DNA of 40,349 nt from Roseburia sp. 1XD42-69 (lineage in GTDB: Bacteria; Bacillota; Clostridia; Lachnospirales; Lachnospiraceae), in assembly GCF_003612565.1 (NCBI RefSeq), contig NZ_RAZG01000034.1, positions 1 to 40,349 of the forward strand. The letters are read 5' to 3'. The notes beneath the pieces were generated by a model. The model saw only the letters and a program-made list of their open reading frames with translations, ran no database searches and was not told where the DNA came from. Below, piece after piece: positions 32,733 to 40,277 of the stretch; within the stretch, counting starts at the first letter, position 1; every line of letters starts with the position of its first letter. The position numbers were made by a program, and so were the translations under genes.

Positions 32733-32761
32733 TTTCATTTTTGGGAAAACGGATATATAAT
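32733..32761 (+). promoter_or_regulatory. Possible promoter of the membrane-protein gene
   Basis: TATAAT at 32756-32761 is a consensus -10 box, 38 bases before the next start codon. A TTTCAT at 32733 is in -35 position at 17 bases but weak. Confidence 0.4.
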
Positions 32762-32798
32762 AAAGTAGCGACAACTGGAAATTTACAGGAGGAACGAA

Positions 32799-33341
32799 AT
32801 GAAAGAAATATTGGAATTTAACCACAAAAAACAATGTGGTTTATGGTTGATTCTTATTGGAATTGTACTAATAGTAGCTGTCATTTGTGGCGGTGAATTT
32901 TTTGTTAATCCGTTTGTGTTTCTGATAGGTTATTATGCCTGCTTTTTTGGAGTCAACGTAAACAAAAAAGTGAGAGAAAAACTTTCTCAAGGAGATATTT
33001 CTAAAAAGCAGATAAAGATGATTTATTTTTCGATTGCTACGTTGTTCATATTAATGTTTTGTATTGCTGGCCCGTTTATTCCCGGATGGCATTGGAGGCA
33101 GATATGGCTTGGTGTACTGATGGCAACATCAATACATTTCTTCTTGTGGTTTTTTGTACATGGTTGGAGTATGGTAGTGTTGGGGATTGTATGTATGGTT
33201 ATCGTAACAATGGGTTATATTTTTCCGGGCATACCAGTTTCAGTTATTTGCATTGCAGATGCGATGGTTAAACTGATATGCGGGATATATTTGTTATTTA
33301 TTGCAAAACCATCAAAATACATTCCTAATGTGAAAAAGTAG
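32799..33341 (+). CDS. Integral membrane protein of unknown function
   Basis: A 180-residue protein with about five membrane segments (near 14-30, 34-50, 74-95, 101-123, 127-165) and short loops, beginning MKEILEFNHKKQCGLWLILI. It resembles a small clostridial family I recall as DUF6609, but I am not certain. AGGAGG lies just before the start and a -10 box is upstream, so it is probably transcribed alone. No function can be assigned. Confidence 0.7.
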   Translation: MKEILEFNHKKQCGLWLILIGIVLIVAVICGGEFFVNPFVFLIGYYACFFGVNVNKKVREKLSQGDISKKQIKMIYFSIATLFILMFCIAGPFIPGWHWRQIWLGVLMATSIHFFLWFFVHGWSMVVLGIVCMVIVTMGYIFPGIPVSVICIADAMVKLICGIYLLFIAKPSKYIPNVKK

Positions 33342-33429
33342 CGAATGTGCAAAAAAACAACTTCTATTTTTTAGAATTGTAGCCAGCTAAAAACTGAATA
33401 ACCGCCTATTCGGGCTTGTGTGGTTTTAT

Positions 33430-33728
33430 AAGGAATGAGGGGAAATTTCAGCAAATCAACGTCCATTTTGGAGGACACCGGATATATTGTGAGAGTGGCT
33501 TTTGTCATGGACAGGCTGTATGCTTTGGGGATCATCTGCGGCATTTTATATGCGTTGATTTTAAAAGGGACGAAATATAAGGGAGTGCCGGTTCCCTTCG
33601 TGATGGAGCTTCCAAACGCTCGGTTTCCTTCGGCAAAAAGCATTTACCATTATTTTTGCGGCTTCTGCGGAAGAAAGCCTTTTGGCATTGTTGGGCGGGT
33701 CTGCTGTTGGATTCAGGGGGATTTCCTT
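33430..33728 (+). pseudogene. feoB: Ferrous iron transporter FeoB, collapsed by several internal deletions
   Basis: Pieces of the FeoB membrane domain appear in order but far too close together: SILEDTGYIVRVAFVMDRL, then KGTKYKGVPVPFVMELPNAR with FPSAKS, and in the next frame KAFTIIFAAS and ESLLALLGGSAVGF. In a real FeoB these blocks are separated by tens to hundreds of residues. The GTPase domain is missing completely. At least two deletions and one frameshift are needed. The sequence then runs into a kinase tail. Confidence 0.65.
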
Positions 33729-33920
33729 ATGATAGAAACCCAGAACAGCTTCCATGGGAAAGGCTCGTTCAAAAAAGGGATAGGTCTGTCGAATGTAAAA
33801 AAAGTGGCTGAAAAATATGGCGGCGCCATGAGTATAGAGACACAGGAGAATGTATTTGTCCTCCATGTGCTGCTGATCATTCCACAGCATCCAGAAAGCA
33901 GTCCACAGCAAATGGATTAA
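33729..33920 (+). pseudogene. C-terminal tail of an Agr-type (GHKL) histidine kinase
   Basis: IETQNSFHGKGSFKKGIGLS then NVKKVAEKYGGAMSIETQEN is the last G-box of a GHKL kinase, comparable to KPFTEQHGIGLKNVKKIVEK in the kinase at 20702-21979. Only about 60 residues remain, directly after the FeoB debris and partly in the same frame. It is non-functional on its own. Confidence 0.65.
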
Positions 33921-34045
33921 TCTGTTACCTTCTATAACCGAAAAAGAAAAAGGAAGCTGCCTGCGGCGGGGAGCGGCTGCAAAGAAGTTCAAAGAGACCG
34001 CAAGGCAGTCACTTGATAATATCAAATTAAAGGAGGAACATGCTT

Positions 34046-34606
34046 ATGGCAATGCAGATTCATGGAAATTATGATCATTCCGGCACCGATTACGCAGAGC
34101 GGGTAAAGGAAAAACAGGCCGATCAGAGGGCGGAAAAGGTAAAGGAAGCAGAGAAAGCTGCGGAGGAAAAAAACGCTGGTAAGTTGTCCGAACCACGGGA
34201 TGAATACATCAGCAGTGAAAAATCGGGGCAGAAGCCTACGGGACTGTACCGGCTGGGCCAGGATGAGAAGGGCAATCGGAAACTCTTTTTTGATGACCCG
34301 AAAGCCGGTCATGCAAAGGAACAGGATGACCGTTCTGAGAAAAGTGAAGATAGCAAAGCACCGAAGGTAGGCGGAGACAGCCAGGGAAAGCCGGCGGAGA
34401 AATGTGTCACAAATACGGATAAGGTTGACAGGGAGATCAAGAAGCTGAAAGAGAAAAAGCAGCAGCTGGAACAGCAAATCCAGTCGGCTTCCGGGGATGA
34501 AAAGAAAATCCGGGAGTTGGAGAAAAAGCTGGCGCAGATAGAAAATGAGTTAAGCCAGAAAGACAATGATACATACAGGCGGCAGAATGCTTCTGTATCA
34601 GAATAA
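34046..34606 (+). CDS. Charged coiled-coil protein of unknown function
   Basis: A 186-residue hydrophilic protein starting MAMQIHGNYDHSGTDYAERV, with a lysine/glutamate-rich middle and a clear heptad coiled coil at about 130-175 (REIKKLKEKKQQLEQQIQSA). There is no signal peptide or membrane segment. ATG 34046 is chosen because AGGAGG is 9 bases upstream; the ATG at 34040 is too close. It recurs in clostridial genomes near the gene that follows, but I know no function. Confidence 0.7.
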   Translation: MAMQIHGNYDHSGTDYAERVKEKQADQRAEKVKEAEKAAEEKNAGKLSEPRDEYISSEKSGQKPTGLYRLGQDEKGNRKLFFDDPKAGHAKEQDDRSEKSEDSKAPKVGGDSQGKPAEKCVTNTDKVDREIKKLKEKKQQLEQQIQSASGDEKKIRELEKKLAQIENELSQKDNDTYRRQNASVSE

Positions 34607-34634
34607 AAGAGACTTAAGTTTTTAGTGTGGTATC

Positions 34635-34682
34635 AATACCGGGAGATGGTGGCAAATGCGCACTGTTTTCCGGTATTTTTGG
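34635..34682 (+). terminator. Terminator after the coiled-coil gene
   Basis: AATACCGG (34635-34642) and CCGGTATT (34670-34677) form an 8-bp stem with a 27-base loop that can fold further, followed by TTT. Confidence 0.5.
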
Positions 34683-34734
34683 AATAGCAGCATCATTTGA
34701 GTTTCTTAAAAAGGATATTCAAAGGGGGATAATT

Positions 34735-35238
34735 ATGCATACGAAAACAATGGAAGGTCTTGCAGGAGCAAGTACGAATATGAAGTTACTGAATACACCC
34801 TTCCGTGTTTATAAAGACGCAGAACGGAGAGGCGATACGGCTGTCATGGAGCGGGCGATGGGGTATGTCGGGGACTTTGCAGAGAAGGCGGCGGACTATC
34901 AAAAGAAAGCAGAAAAAGGAATGGAGGAGGACGCAAAGGAAGCGAGGGAAAAAGCGAAGACGGAGCAGGAAAATGCCATCAGGAAACGCAAGGAAGAGCG
35001 CGAGGAGCAAGAAAAGAGGATAGCGGAAAGTCGGTATGAGGATACAGATACCGTAAGCATCAGTGAAAGTGGAAAGACCGCATTGGACGAGAAGACGGAT
35101 TCGGTTCAGACCGGTGCAGACAATAGCATATTTGTAGAAGAAGCTGAGGATGCTGTTAAGACAGAACCTGTAATCTATACGAAAACTGGAGGAGCATTGA
35201 AACTGGAATCCGGCACGAACCGTTCTGTTTCGGTATAG
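34735..35238 (+). CDS. Charged coiled-coil protein of unknown function, second
   Basis: A 167-residue soluble protein, MHTKTMEGLAGASTNMKLLN then a continuous Lys/Glu/Ala helix (about 48-105, EKAADYQKKAEKGMEEDAKE and on) and an acidic Ser/Thr-rich tail ending SGTNRSVSV. AAAGGGGGA lies just before ATG 34735. It resembles the upstream gene in composition and in the serine/valine ending, so the two may be distant relatives or partners. Confidence 0.68.
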   Translation: MHTKTMEGLAGASTNMKLLNTPFRVYKDAERRGDTAVMERAMGYVGDFAEKAADYQKKAEKGMEEDAKEAREKAKTEQENAIRKRKEEREEQEKRIAESRYEDTDTVSISESGKTALDEKTDSVQTGADNSIFVEEAEDAVKTEPVIYTKTGGALKLESGTNRSVSV

Positions 35239-35278
35239 GGATCAATGCGTTAGGCTGCAGCCTTGGAAAGGAAATAAA

Positions 35279-35686
35279 ATGAATAAGAAAAAATGGATCC
35301 GTATTGCGTCGATTTATTCGATTACATATACAGCAATTACATTATTGAACAGCGTCTTGTATCTTTGCAACGGCATTTATGAAGACCCAAGCGGCAACTG
35401 GCATGAATTAGACAGGGCTATCATTCTCCTGATCGGGATAGCAGCATTTGAGCTATGTACGAATCTGCCTGTTAAGCCTTTGGCTCTCAGATATTTGATT
35501 GCATATATACCCTCTCAGCTGTTGGCGTTCGCCTATGTCTGGTTCAGCGGACTGCGGGAACCTTTGGCGAAAACAGCGTACAGGGATATATGGATTAACT
35601 TTACGAGCCTTTTTGTGCTGTTATGTATCATCAATACTGTCATTTATGTTTTTAAGAAAAAGAGAGGGCAGAAAGGCAATGAGTAA
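35279..35686 (+). CDS. Small four-helix membrane protein of unknown function
   Basis: A 135-residue protein with membrane segments at about 10-28, 47-65, 70-88 and 106-125, starting MNKKKWIRIASIYSITYTAI and ending in a basic tail. I recall similar clostridial proteins (possibly DUF6608) but cannot confirm. GGAAAGGAAA lies before the start. Its 3' end overlaps the next gene by 8 bases, so the two are translated together. Confidence 0.68.
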   Translation: MNKKKWIRIASIYSITYTAITLLNSVLYLCNGIYEDPSGNWHELDRAIILLIGIAAFELCTNLPVKPLALRYLIAYIPSQLLAFAYVWFSGLREPLAKTAYRDIWINFTSLFVLLCIINTVIYVFKKKRGQKGNE

Positions 35687-35885
35687 ATATAACACATTAT
35701 GGGAATATGTGCAGAAAAGCGGAAAGGAATCATTTCATTTGACCTTTGAAGAGATTCAGGAGATTGCGGGTATACCGATTGACCACTCTTTTCTGAAATA
35801 TAAGAAAGAGCTTGCAGATTATGGCTGGCAGGTTGGGAAAATATCCATGAAAGAGCAGACGGTACTTTTTCATAAGGTTAACTGA
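35679..35885 (+). CDS. Small conserved clostridial protein
   Basis: A 68-residue protein, MSKYNTLWEYVQKSGKESFH then LTFEEIQEIAGIPIDHSFLK and GWQVGKISMKEQTVLFHKV. I recognise this as a common short family of Lachnospiraceae chromosomes, with a compact alpha/beta fold and unknown function (possibly DUF7662). The start overlaps the end of the membrane-protein gene and has AGAGGG upstream. Confidence 0.72.
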   Translation: MSKYNTLWEYVQKSGKESFHLTFEEIQEIAGIPIDHSFLKYKKELADYGWQVGKISMKEQTVLFHKVN

Positions 35886-35922
35886 TTGCCTTCGTTTGCT
35901 TAAAAGTTAGGGAGAGAAGAAT

Positions 35923-36432
35923 ATGTGCGATAGGAATAAGTTGGCGGCTGTAGCGAGAGAAGAAGCAGAAAGGCCATATAATGGGAAATCGGATAATTGT
36001 GCGTCGAATATACAGGATATCGTTGCCCTATTCCCCCAATGGTCTGTTGAAGAGGCGAATGGGCTTTGGTGTGCCGCATTTGTATATCATTGCGTGATAT
36101 TAGCGGGATTCAAAATTCCTGTTCGTCCAAAAGAATCTTCCTGTTCCCCTGCAGGTTGTGCGGCCTGGGAAGAGTGGGCACAAGCAGACAGCCGCATTGA
36201 GTATCATAGTGGGAATGACAAAGCTTTTCATCCTACGGCTGGGGATGTTGTTCTTTTTGACAGGGTATTCAACAACACAGATCATGACCATATTGGAATT
36301 GTACTTGAAAATTATGATAATCATATTATAACTGCGGAGGGAAATGTTGAAAATGTCTCCCGCATTTTAGAACGTAAAAAGGACAGTCATATTTGCGGGT
36401 ATATTCGTGTCCCTGATAATTTTTTATATTGA
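35923..36432 (+). CDS. CHAP-domain protein (NlpC/P60-like amidase fold)
   Basis: A 169-residue protein that is almost only a CHAP domain: catalytic Cys50 in GLWCAAFVYHC, histidine in DHDHIGIVLENYDN, and the ITAEGNVEN segment that supplies the third polar residue. CHAP enzymes cut peptide or amide bonds in peptidoglycan. No signal peptide or wall-binding domain is seen, so it may act inside the cell, be exported another way, or serve phage- or element-type lysis. GGGAGAG precedes the start. Confidence 0.82.
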   Translation: MCDRNKLAAVAREEAERPYNGKSDNCASNIQDIVALFPQWSVEEANGLWCAAFVYHCVILAGFKIPVRPKESSCSPAGCAAWEEWAQADSRIEYHSGNDKAFHPTAGDVVLFDRVFNNTDHDHIGIVLENYDNHIITAEGNVENVSRILERKKDSHICGYIRVPDNFLY

Positions 36433-36444
36433 GTTGGAAAAGGG

Positions 36445-36642
36445 ATGGTAACTTTTGTAAAAAATTTCATCTGTCAAATGCAGGGGATAAAACCTGTGGA
36501 AAGTCCTGACTGCTATCTGATTGTCGTAGATATGCAGAATGATTTTGTATCAGGGGCACTTGGAACAAAAGAAGCGGAATCCATTGTAAATGCTGTTGCC
36601 AATAAAGCATTGTGTAGCTGGCACAAAAAGGATGGCAGTTAG
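36445..36642 (+). pseudogene. Isochorismatase-family hydrolase, N-terminal fragment
   Basis: YLIVVDMQNDFVSGALGTKE then AESIVNAVANKA is the first strand and active-site aspartate of the cysteine hydrolase/nicotinamidase family. After residue ~54 the sequence turns to LCSWHKKDGS and stops; members are about 180-200 residues. The catalytic lysine and cysteine are lost. Another short frame, LAQKGWQLVQELE near 36618-36660, may belong to a different lost gene. Confidence 0.7.
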
Positions 36643-36775
36643 TACAGGAGCTGGAAAGGTGCAGGCGGAACGAAACGGAGCAGTATATTATAACCTAAAT
36701 TCCGCATTGAATTGTAACGAGGAGGGGACAGGGGGCTTTCATTATCTTCCTTATACCGACCTATATTTTTGATAC

Positions 36776-36808
36776 ACAACAACCAGATTAAGTTGTTGTT
36801 ATTTTTAT
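36776..36808 (+). terminator. Stem-loop terminator
   Basis: ACAACAAC (36776-36783) pairs with GTTGTTGT (36792-36799), loop of 8 bases, followed by TATTTTTATTT. Confidence 0.65.
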
Positions 36809-36816
36809 TTGGGGGA

Positions 36817-36858
36817 TTGATTATAATAGCAAAGGTGATATAATGTACTTGTACATTA
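36817..36858 (+). promoter_or_regulatory. Promoter and palindromic operator of the GntR-ABC operon
   Basis: TTGATT (36817-36822) and TATAAT (36839-36844) are 16 bases apart. TAATGTAC-TT-GTACATTA (36841-36858) is a perfect 8-bp palindrome overlapping the -10 box and transcription start. YtrA-type GntR proteins bind exactly such palindromes to repress their own operon. Confidence 0.75.
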
Positions 36859-36889
36859 AGTATATTATAGAAAGCAGAGGTGGTGAATC

Positions 36890-37267
36890 GTGGAAATCAT
36901 TATCAGTAACAATGCCAATAAACCGATTTATGAACAAATTACATCACAAATCAAGGCAATGATAATGAGCGGAGAATTACAGGCAGGTGACGCAATCCCT
37001 TCTATGCGGGCTTTGGCAAAATCAATCCATGTAAGCGTTATTACAGTCCAAAAAGCCTATGAGGATTTACAAAGGGACGGATTTATCGAAACTACGGTTG
37101 GCAGAGGAAGTTTTGTGTCGGCGCAGAACAAAGAATTTTATCAAGAGGAACAACAGCGTATAGCCGAAGAACATTTACAGGCTGCCGCTGAAATAGGGAG
37201 AATGAGCAATATTTCTCTTGAAAAATTGACAGAATTATTAACTTTATTTTATCAGGAGGACGAATAA
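36890..37267 (+). CDS. GntR-family repressor, YtrA type
   Basis: A 125-residue regulator with the winged HTH of the YtrA subfamily (PIYEQITSQIKAMIMSGELQ, DAIPSMRALAKSIHVSVITV) and a short helical C-terminal extension (about 85-120) for dimerisation. The start is GTG at 36890, with AGAGGTGG upstream. It is the first gene of an operon with an ABC ATPase and permease; in relatives it represses the operon until a cell-wall antibiotic is present. Confidence 0.9.
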   Translation: MEIIISNNANKPIYEQITSQIKAMIMSGELQAGDAIPSMRALAKSIHVSVITVQKAYEDLQRDGFIETTVGRGSFVSAQNKEFYQEEQQRIAEEHLQAAAEIGRMSNISLEKLTELLTLFYQEDE

Positions 37268-37268
37268 C

Positions 37269-37780
37269 ATGGAAAACATTTACCTGTTAAACAGAAAATC
37301 AAACATTATTCCAGAGGAATGACAATGAAGCTGGCTATTGCAGTCGCCTTGTCGCACCACCCGCAATTATTGATTTTGGACGAAGCAACCAGTGGTTTAG
37401 ACCCCATTATGCGTGATGAAATGCTGGACGTTTTTCTTGAATTTGTGCAGGAAGAAAGCCATTCTATTCTTTTATCTTCTCATATCACAAGTGATTTAGA
37501 AAAAGTTGCAGATTATGTCGCATTTATTCATAATGGAAAATTGATTATGACCGTATCAAAAAATGATTTGGTATACAATTACGCTGTTATGCGTTGCAAG
37601 GAAAGCCAGTTCCTTGCATTAGACCCCAGTGATATTATTGCTTACCGAAAACGGGATTTTCAGATTGATGTTTTAGTTGCAAATGGGAAAGAAGCACAAC
37701 GAAAATATAAAGGCGCTGTTGTAGACCATGTTTCTGTTGATGAAATCATGTTGTTATTGGTAAAGGGGGAGCGAGTATGA
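37269..37780 (+). pseudogene. ABC ATPase that has lost its N-terminal half, including Walker A
   Basis: ATG 37269, in the normal place one base after the GntR stop, reads MENI and then runs into sequence that in the +1 frame is LPVKQKIKHYSRGMTMKLAI, the signature region. The rest is normal: LLILDEATSGLDPIMRDEML, then ILLSSHITSDLEKVADYVAF and a regulatory tail. Roughly 130 residues with Walker A and Q-loop are missing and the frame is shifted. A restart at ATG 37325 would give a protein of about 150 residues that cannot hydrolyse ATP. Confidence 0.75.
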
Positions 37781-38421
37781 AAGGGCTGCTTAAAAATAAT
37801 TTTTTAACCGTTTATTCTAATGCGAAAGTTTTTTCGATTTTTATGCTTATATTGGGGCTTTTTGTTGTTGCAGTTATCAGCCAGCCGCTCCTTATTGGTT
37901 ACGTTCTGCTAAGTATGGTTGGGTTTTCCGTAAATGCAATTACAAGCATAAAAAAAGAGCTTATTTCAAAGTGGGGAAAATACAAATTAACTTTGCCTGT
38001 AAAGAGAGCTACTATTGTGAAAAGCTATTTTATCAGTCAACTAATATGGCTGCTTGTTGGAATACTATATGCAGGAATCGTTATAAGTTCATCATGGGCA
38101 TTGCATGGCTGTCCTTATGACAATAGCATTGACGTAGTTTCAATATTTGCATTGGGAATTAGTGTAAGCATTTTTACAGGAGCATTTTTCTTTCCCCTGC
38201 TTTATTTGGGAGGCGAAGAAAGAAGCGATGTATTTTTAGTAATCAGCTTACTTTGTGGAATTGGTGTTGTATTAGGAATTATTAGTGTGCTTAACCTTTA
38301 TTTAGTCCCCGGCGTGATTACAATTCTATTAAGTGCGGCTATTTTGCTTTTAAGTTCCTTGTTAATGTTTTCATTATCCTATCCGTTGACCGTGAGGATT
38401 TATCACAAAAAAGAATACTAA
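37777..38421 (+). CDS. ABC-2 type permease (ABC2_membrane_5-like)
   Basis: A 214-residue permease with six membrane segments (about 18-36, 38-56, 83-104, 121-144, 152-173, 176-202), ending RIYHKKEY. It is the membrane partner in YtrA-regulated ABC operons. The start overlaps the ATPase stop (ATGA), so expression is coupled. The gene is intact, but its ATPase partner is not. Confidence 0.85.
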   Translation: MKGLLKNNFLTVYSNAKVFSIFMLILGLFVVAVISQPLLIGYVLLSMVGFSVNAITSIKKELISKWGKYKLTLPVKRATIVKSYFISQLIWLLVGILYAGIVISSSWALHGCPYDNSIDVVSIFALGISVSIFTGAFFFPLLYLGGEERSDVFLVISLLCGIGVVLGIISVLNLYLVPGVITILLSAAILLLSSLLMFSLSYPLTVRIYHKKEY

Positions 38422-38452
38422 CTAAATGCTTTATGTGGGAGAAAGGGGAATC

Positions 38453-38581
38453 ATGTCTAAGGCATATTTAGAAAACATTGAAAACTTACATAGTACAGTA
38501 AAAATAGCAAAAAATAATAATACAGAATTATTTTCCTATATGAGTGTCGAGGCTGAAAATTGTGTTTACATAATAGCTTAG
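38453..38581 (+). CDS. Small open frame, 42 residues, unrecognised
   Basis: MSKAYLENIENLHSTVKIAK then NNNTELFSYMSVEAENCVYI to TAG at 38579. GAGAAAGGGG lies 6 bases before the ATG, a good site. The leader ATGTGGGAGAAAGGGG is shared with 32437-32452. It may be a genuine small protein or the start of a truncated gene. Confidence 0.35.
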   Translation: MSKAYLENIENLHSTVKIAKNNNTELFSYMSVEAENCVYIIA

Positions 38582-38626
38582 ACTCAGTATAATAGGTAAC
38601 GATAAGAAAAGTCGGAGGTGAGGAAA

Positions 38627-38956
38627 ATGTCTGATACGTTCAGATTTGAGACTTTTGTAGATATCCATGGCAGCATATTTAACGAATATCTAAGTTCTGT
38701 CACCGCCAAGCTGTCAAAGGAAGATAAGGAATACAAAGTATTGCAAGCCAAGATTGAGGGAATCTATGAGAAATATTCCAAGGTCTTAGGCGTGTTCGAC
38801 AGCGAGACGGAAAGCGAACTGACCAAGGAAGAATGTGCGGCCCTCATCGAAGTGATGGAGCTGAAGAACCAGCTCACAGACATGGAGATGCAGGCAGTCT
38901 ACTTCCGTGGCTGTTATGACAGCGTAGGGTATCTGAAGAAAGCAGGGATTTTATGA
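38627..38956 (+). CDS. Conserved element-associated protein (DUF6664-like)
   Basis: A 109-residue protein, MSDTFRFETFVDIHGSIFNE then KEYKVLQAKIEGIYEKYSKV and LKNQLTDMEMQAVYFRGCYD, which I recall as a common small protein of Lachnospiraceae integrative elements (DUF6664, function unknown). Predicted all-helical and soluble. The inner ATG at 38627 has GGAGGTGAGG upstream. A terminator follows directly. Confidence 0.72.
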   Translation: MSDTFRFETFVDIHGSIFNEYLSSVTAKLSKEDKEYKVLQAKIEGIYEKYSKVLGVFDSETESELTKEECAALIEVMELKNQLTDMEMQAVYFRGCYDSVGYLKKAGIL

Positions 38957-38975
38957 TGGACTGACCGGGGGAATG

Positions 38976-39009
38976 GACGGCGTTAGGAAGGAGCTAATGC
39001 CGTCTTTTA
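38976..39009 (+). terminator. Rho-independent terminator
   Basis: GACGGCGTTA (38976-38985) pairs with TAATGCCGTC (38995-39004) with one G-T pair, followed by TTTT. Confidence 0.75.
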
Positions 39010-39014
39010 CATAG

Positions 39015-39302
39015 CCGGAGGGGGAGAAAAATTCATTAAAAAGTGGAAATGATATTTTAGAATTATCCCCTGTTTCATATGAATATTTTGATTTAAGCGT
39101 TGCTACTGATGATGACTATTTGTTGGCTATTTAGGAAAATTATTTAAATACAGAGAAATTTTTAAAAAAATATGCATGGATGATGAATTATTATCATAGT
39201 AAGTTCGATCCTATTTTCGGTAAAGAAATTTGGGTTAAAGAGGAATTAAGAAAGGAAGCAGCCCAGAGATTGGGGCTACATTTGATTGATTTTTTCTACT
39301 AA
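39015..39302 (+). pseudogene. Decayed gene fragment with an amber codon, unrecognised
   Basis: One frame reads SLKSGNDILELSPVSYEYFD then VATDDDYLLAI, TAG at 39132-39134, and ENYLNTEKFLKKYAWMMNYY to RKEAAQRLGLHLIDFFY with a TAA at 39300. There is no start codon and an in-frame stop just upstream (39012). It looks like the tail of a lost gene. The following 39303-39479 holds only a TATAAT at 39370-39375 that may promote the next gene. Confidence 0.35.
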
Positions 39303-39479
39303 TATTATAACATTATACATAGCCGAGAGGTTTTCAGTGCTCGTTGTGTTTTTGTTGGGATTTGTGTAGTATAATCAATCTTAAATGTTGACTGGCAAAG
39401 AGACAGCCTGTTTCGACAATTTTACACATGATAGGTAAGCAAACCAGTAAGGCAATCATATCAAGGAAAAGGGGCAGAA

Positions 39480-40277
39480 ATGGCTTATAAGATATTGATT
39501 ATTGATGATGATACCGAACTTCTTAAAATGCTGAATAAATTTTTGAAAATGAAAAAGTATGAAATCGTTACGGCAGAGAATGGATTGGAGGGGTTAAATA
39601 AAATAAAGCTGCAGCCAGATATTATATTACTGGATGTAAATATGCCGAACATTGACGGGATAGAGGTATGCAGGAGGATACGGGATAAAGTAGCCTGCCC
39701 GATTTTATTTCTGACCGCAGGGGTAGACGAACAAGATGTTGTAAATGGGCTTTCTTCAGGAGGAGACGATTATATTTTAAAGCCGTTTAGTCTGAAAGAG
39801 CTTGATGCAAGGATTACAGCCCACCTGAAACGGGAAACACGGCGCAAAGAAAAGACAGAATGCTGCTTTCAGGGAGAACTTGCCATTTTGGAAAAAGAGT
39901 ATGGGAAACAATGTATGTTACAAGTGTCTGAATCAAAGGAAGAATTTTACGGAGATAAGGAAATTATTCTGGAAGTAACGGAAAATCTTCTGTCAAATGC
40001 CCTGCGTCATGGGAAACGGCAGGTTAAAATTATGGTAAAGGCTGGATATGCAAAATTAAGCATCTGTGTCATGGATGACGGCGATGGGTTTCGGGAAGAT
40101 GCAGAAAAAATTACGGAAGCGTTCTATGGGCAGAATGTGAAAGACAGCCTGAAACATGCAGGGCTGGGAATGTATATCAGCAGGCTGTATTGTGAAAAAC
40201 ATGGAGGAAAATTAGTTTTGGGAAATGATGAACATGGAGGGGCTGTGGTGACAGCAATATTTCGTCGGATTGTGTAA
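39480..40277 (+). CDS. In-frame fusion of a response-regulator receiver to a kinase ATPase domain
   Basis: A 265-residue protein. Residues 1-120 are a complete receiver: acidic pocket IIDDD at 7-11, phosphoacceptor Asp52 (IILLDVNMPNIDG) and lysine in LKPF at 101. The OmpR-type HTH should start near 130 (CCFQGELAI looks like its first strand), but after residue ~135 the sequence is a kinase HATPase domain: EVTENLLSNALRHGK with Asn173, DDGDGF, AGLGMYISRLYCEKHGG. The HTH, the sensor part and the phosphorylatable histidine region are missing. The simplest origin is one deletion in a regulator-kinase operon. AAGGGG precedes the start. All remaining motifs are intact. Confidence 0.8.
   Translation: MAYKILIIDDDTELLKMLNKFLKMKKYEIVTAENGLEGLNKIKLQPDIILLDVNMPNIDGIEVCRRIRDKVACPILFLTAGVDEQDVVNGLSSGGDDYILKPFSLKELDARITAHLKRETRRKEKTECCFQGELAILEKEYGKQCMLQVSESKEEFYGDKEIILEVTENLLSNALRHGKRQVKIMVKAGYAKLSICVMDDGDGFREDAEKITEAFYGQNVKDSLKHAGLGMYISRLYCEKHGGKLVLGNDEHGGAVVTAIFRRIV

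Noticed and set aside
14951-39134. Three in-frame TAG codons (14951, 32603, 39132), hinting at amber recoding
   Set aside because: Intact genes here end naturally in TAG (for example the permeases ending at 12393 and 13845), and the affected genes carry other lesions. Nonsense mutation is simpler.
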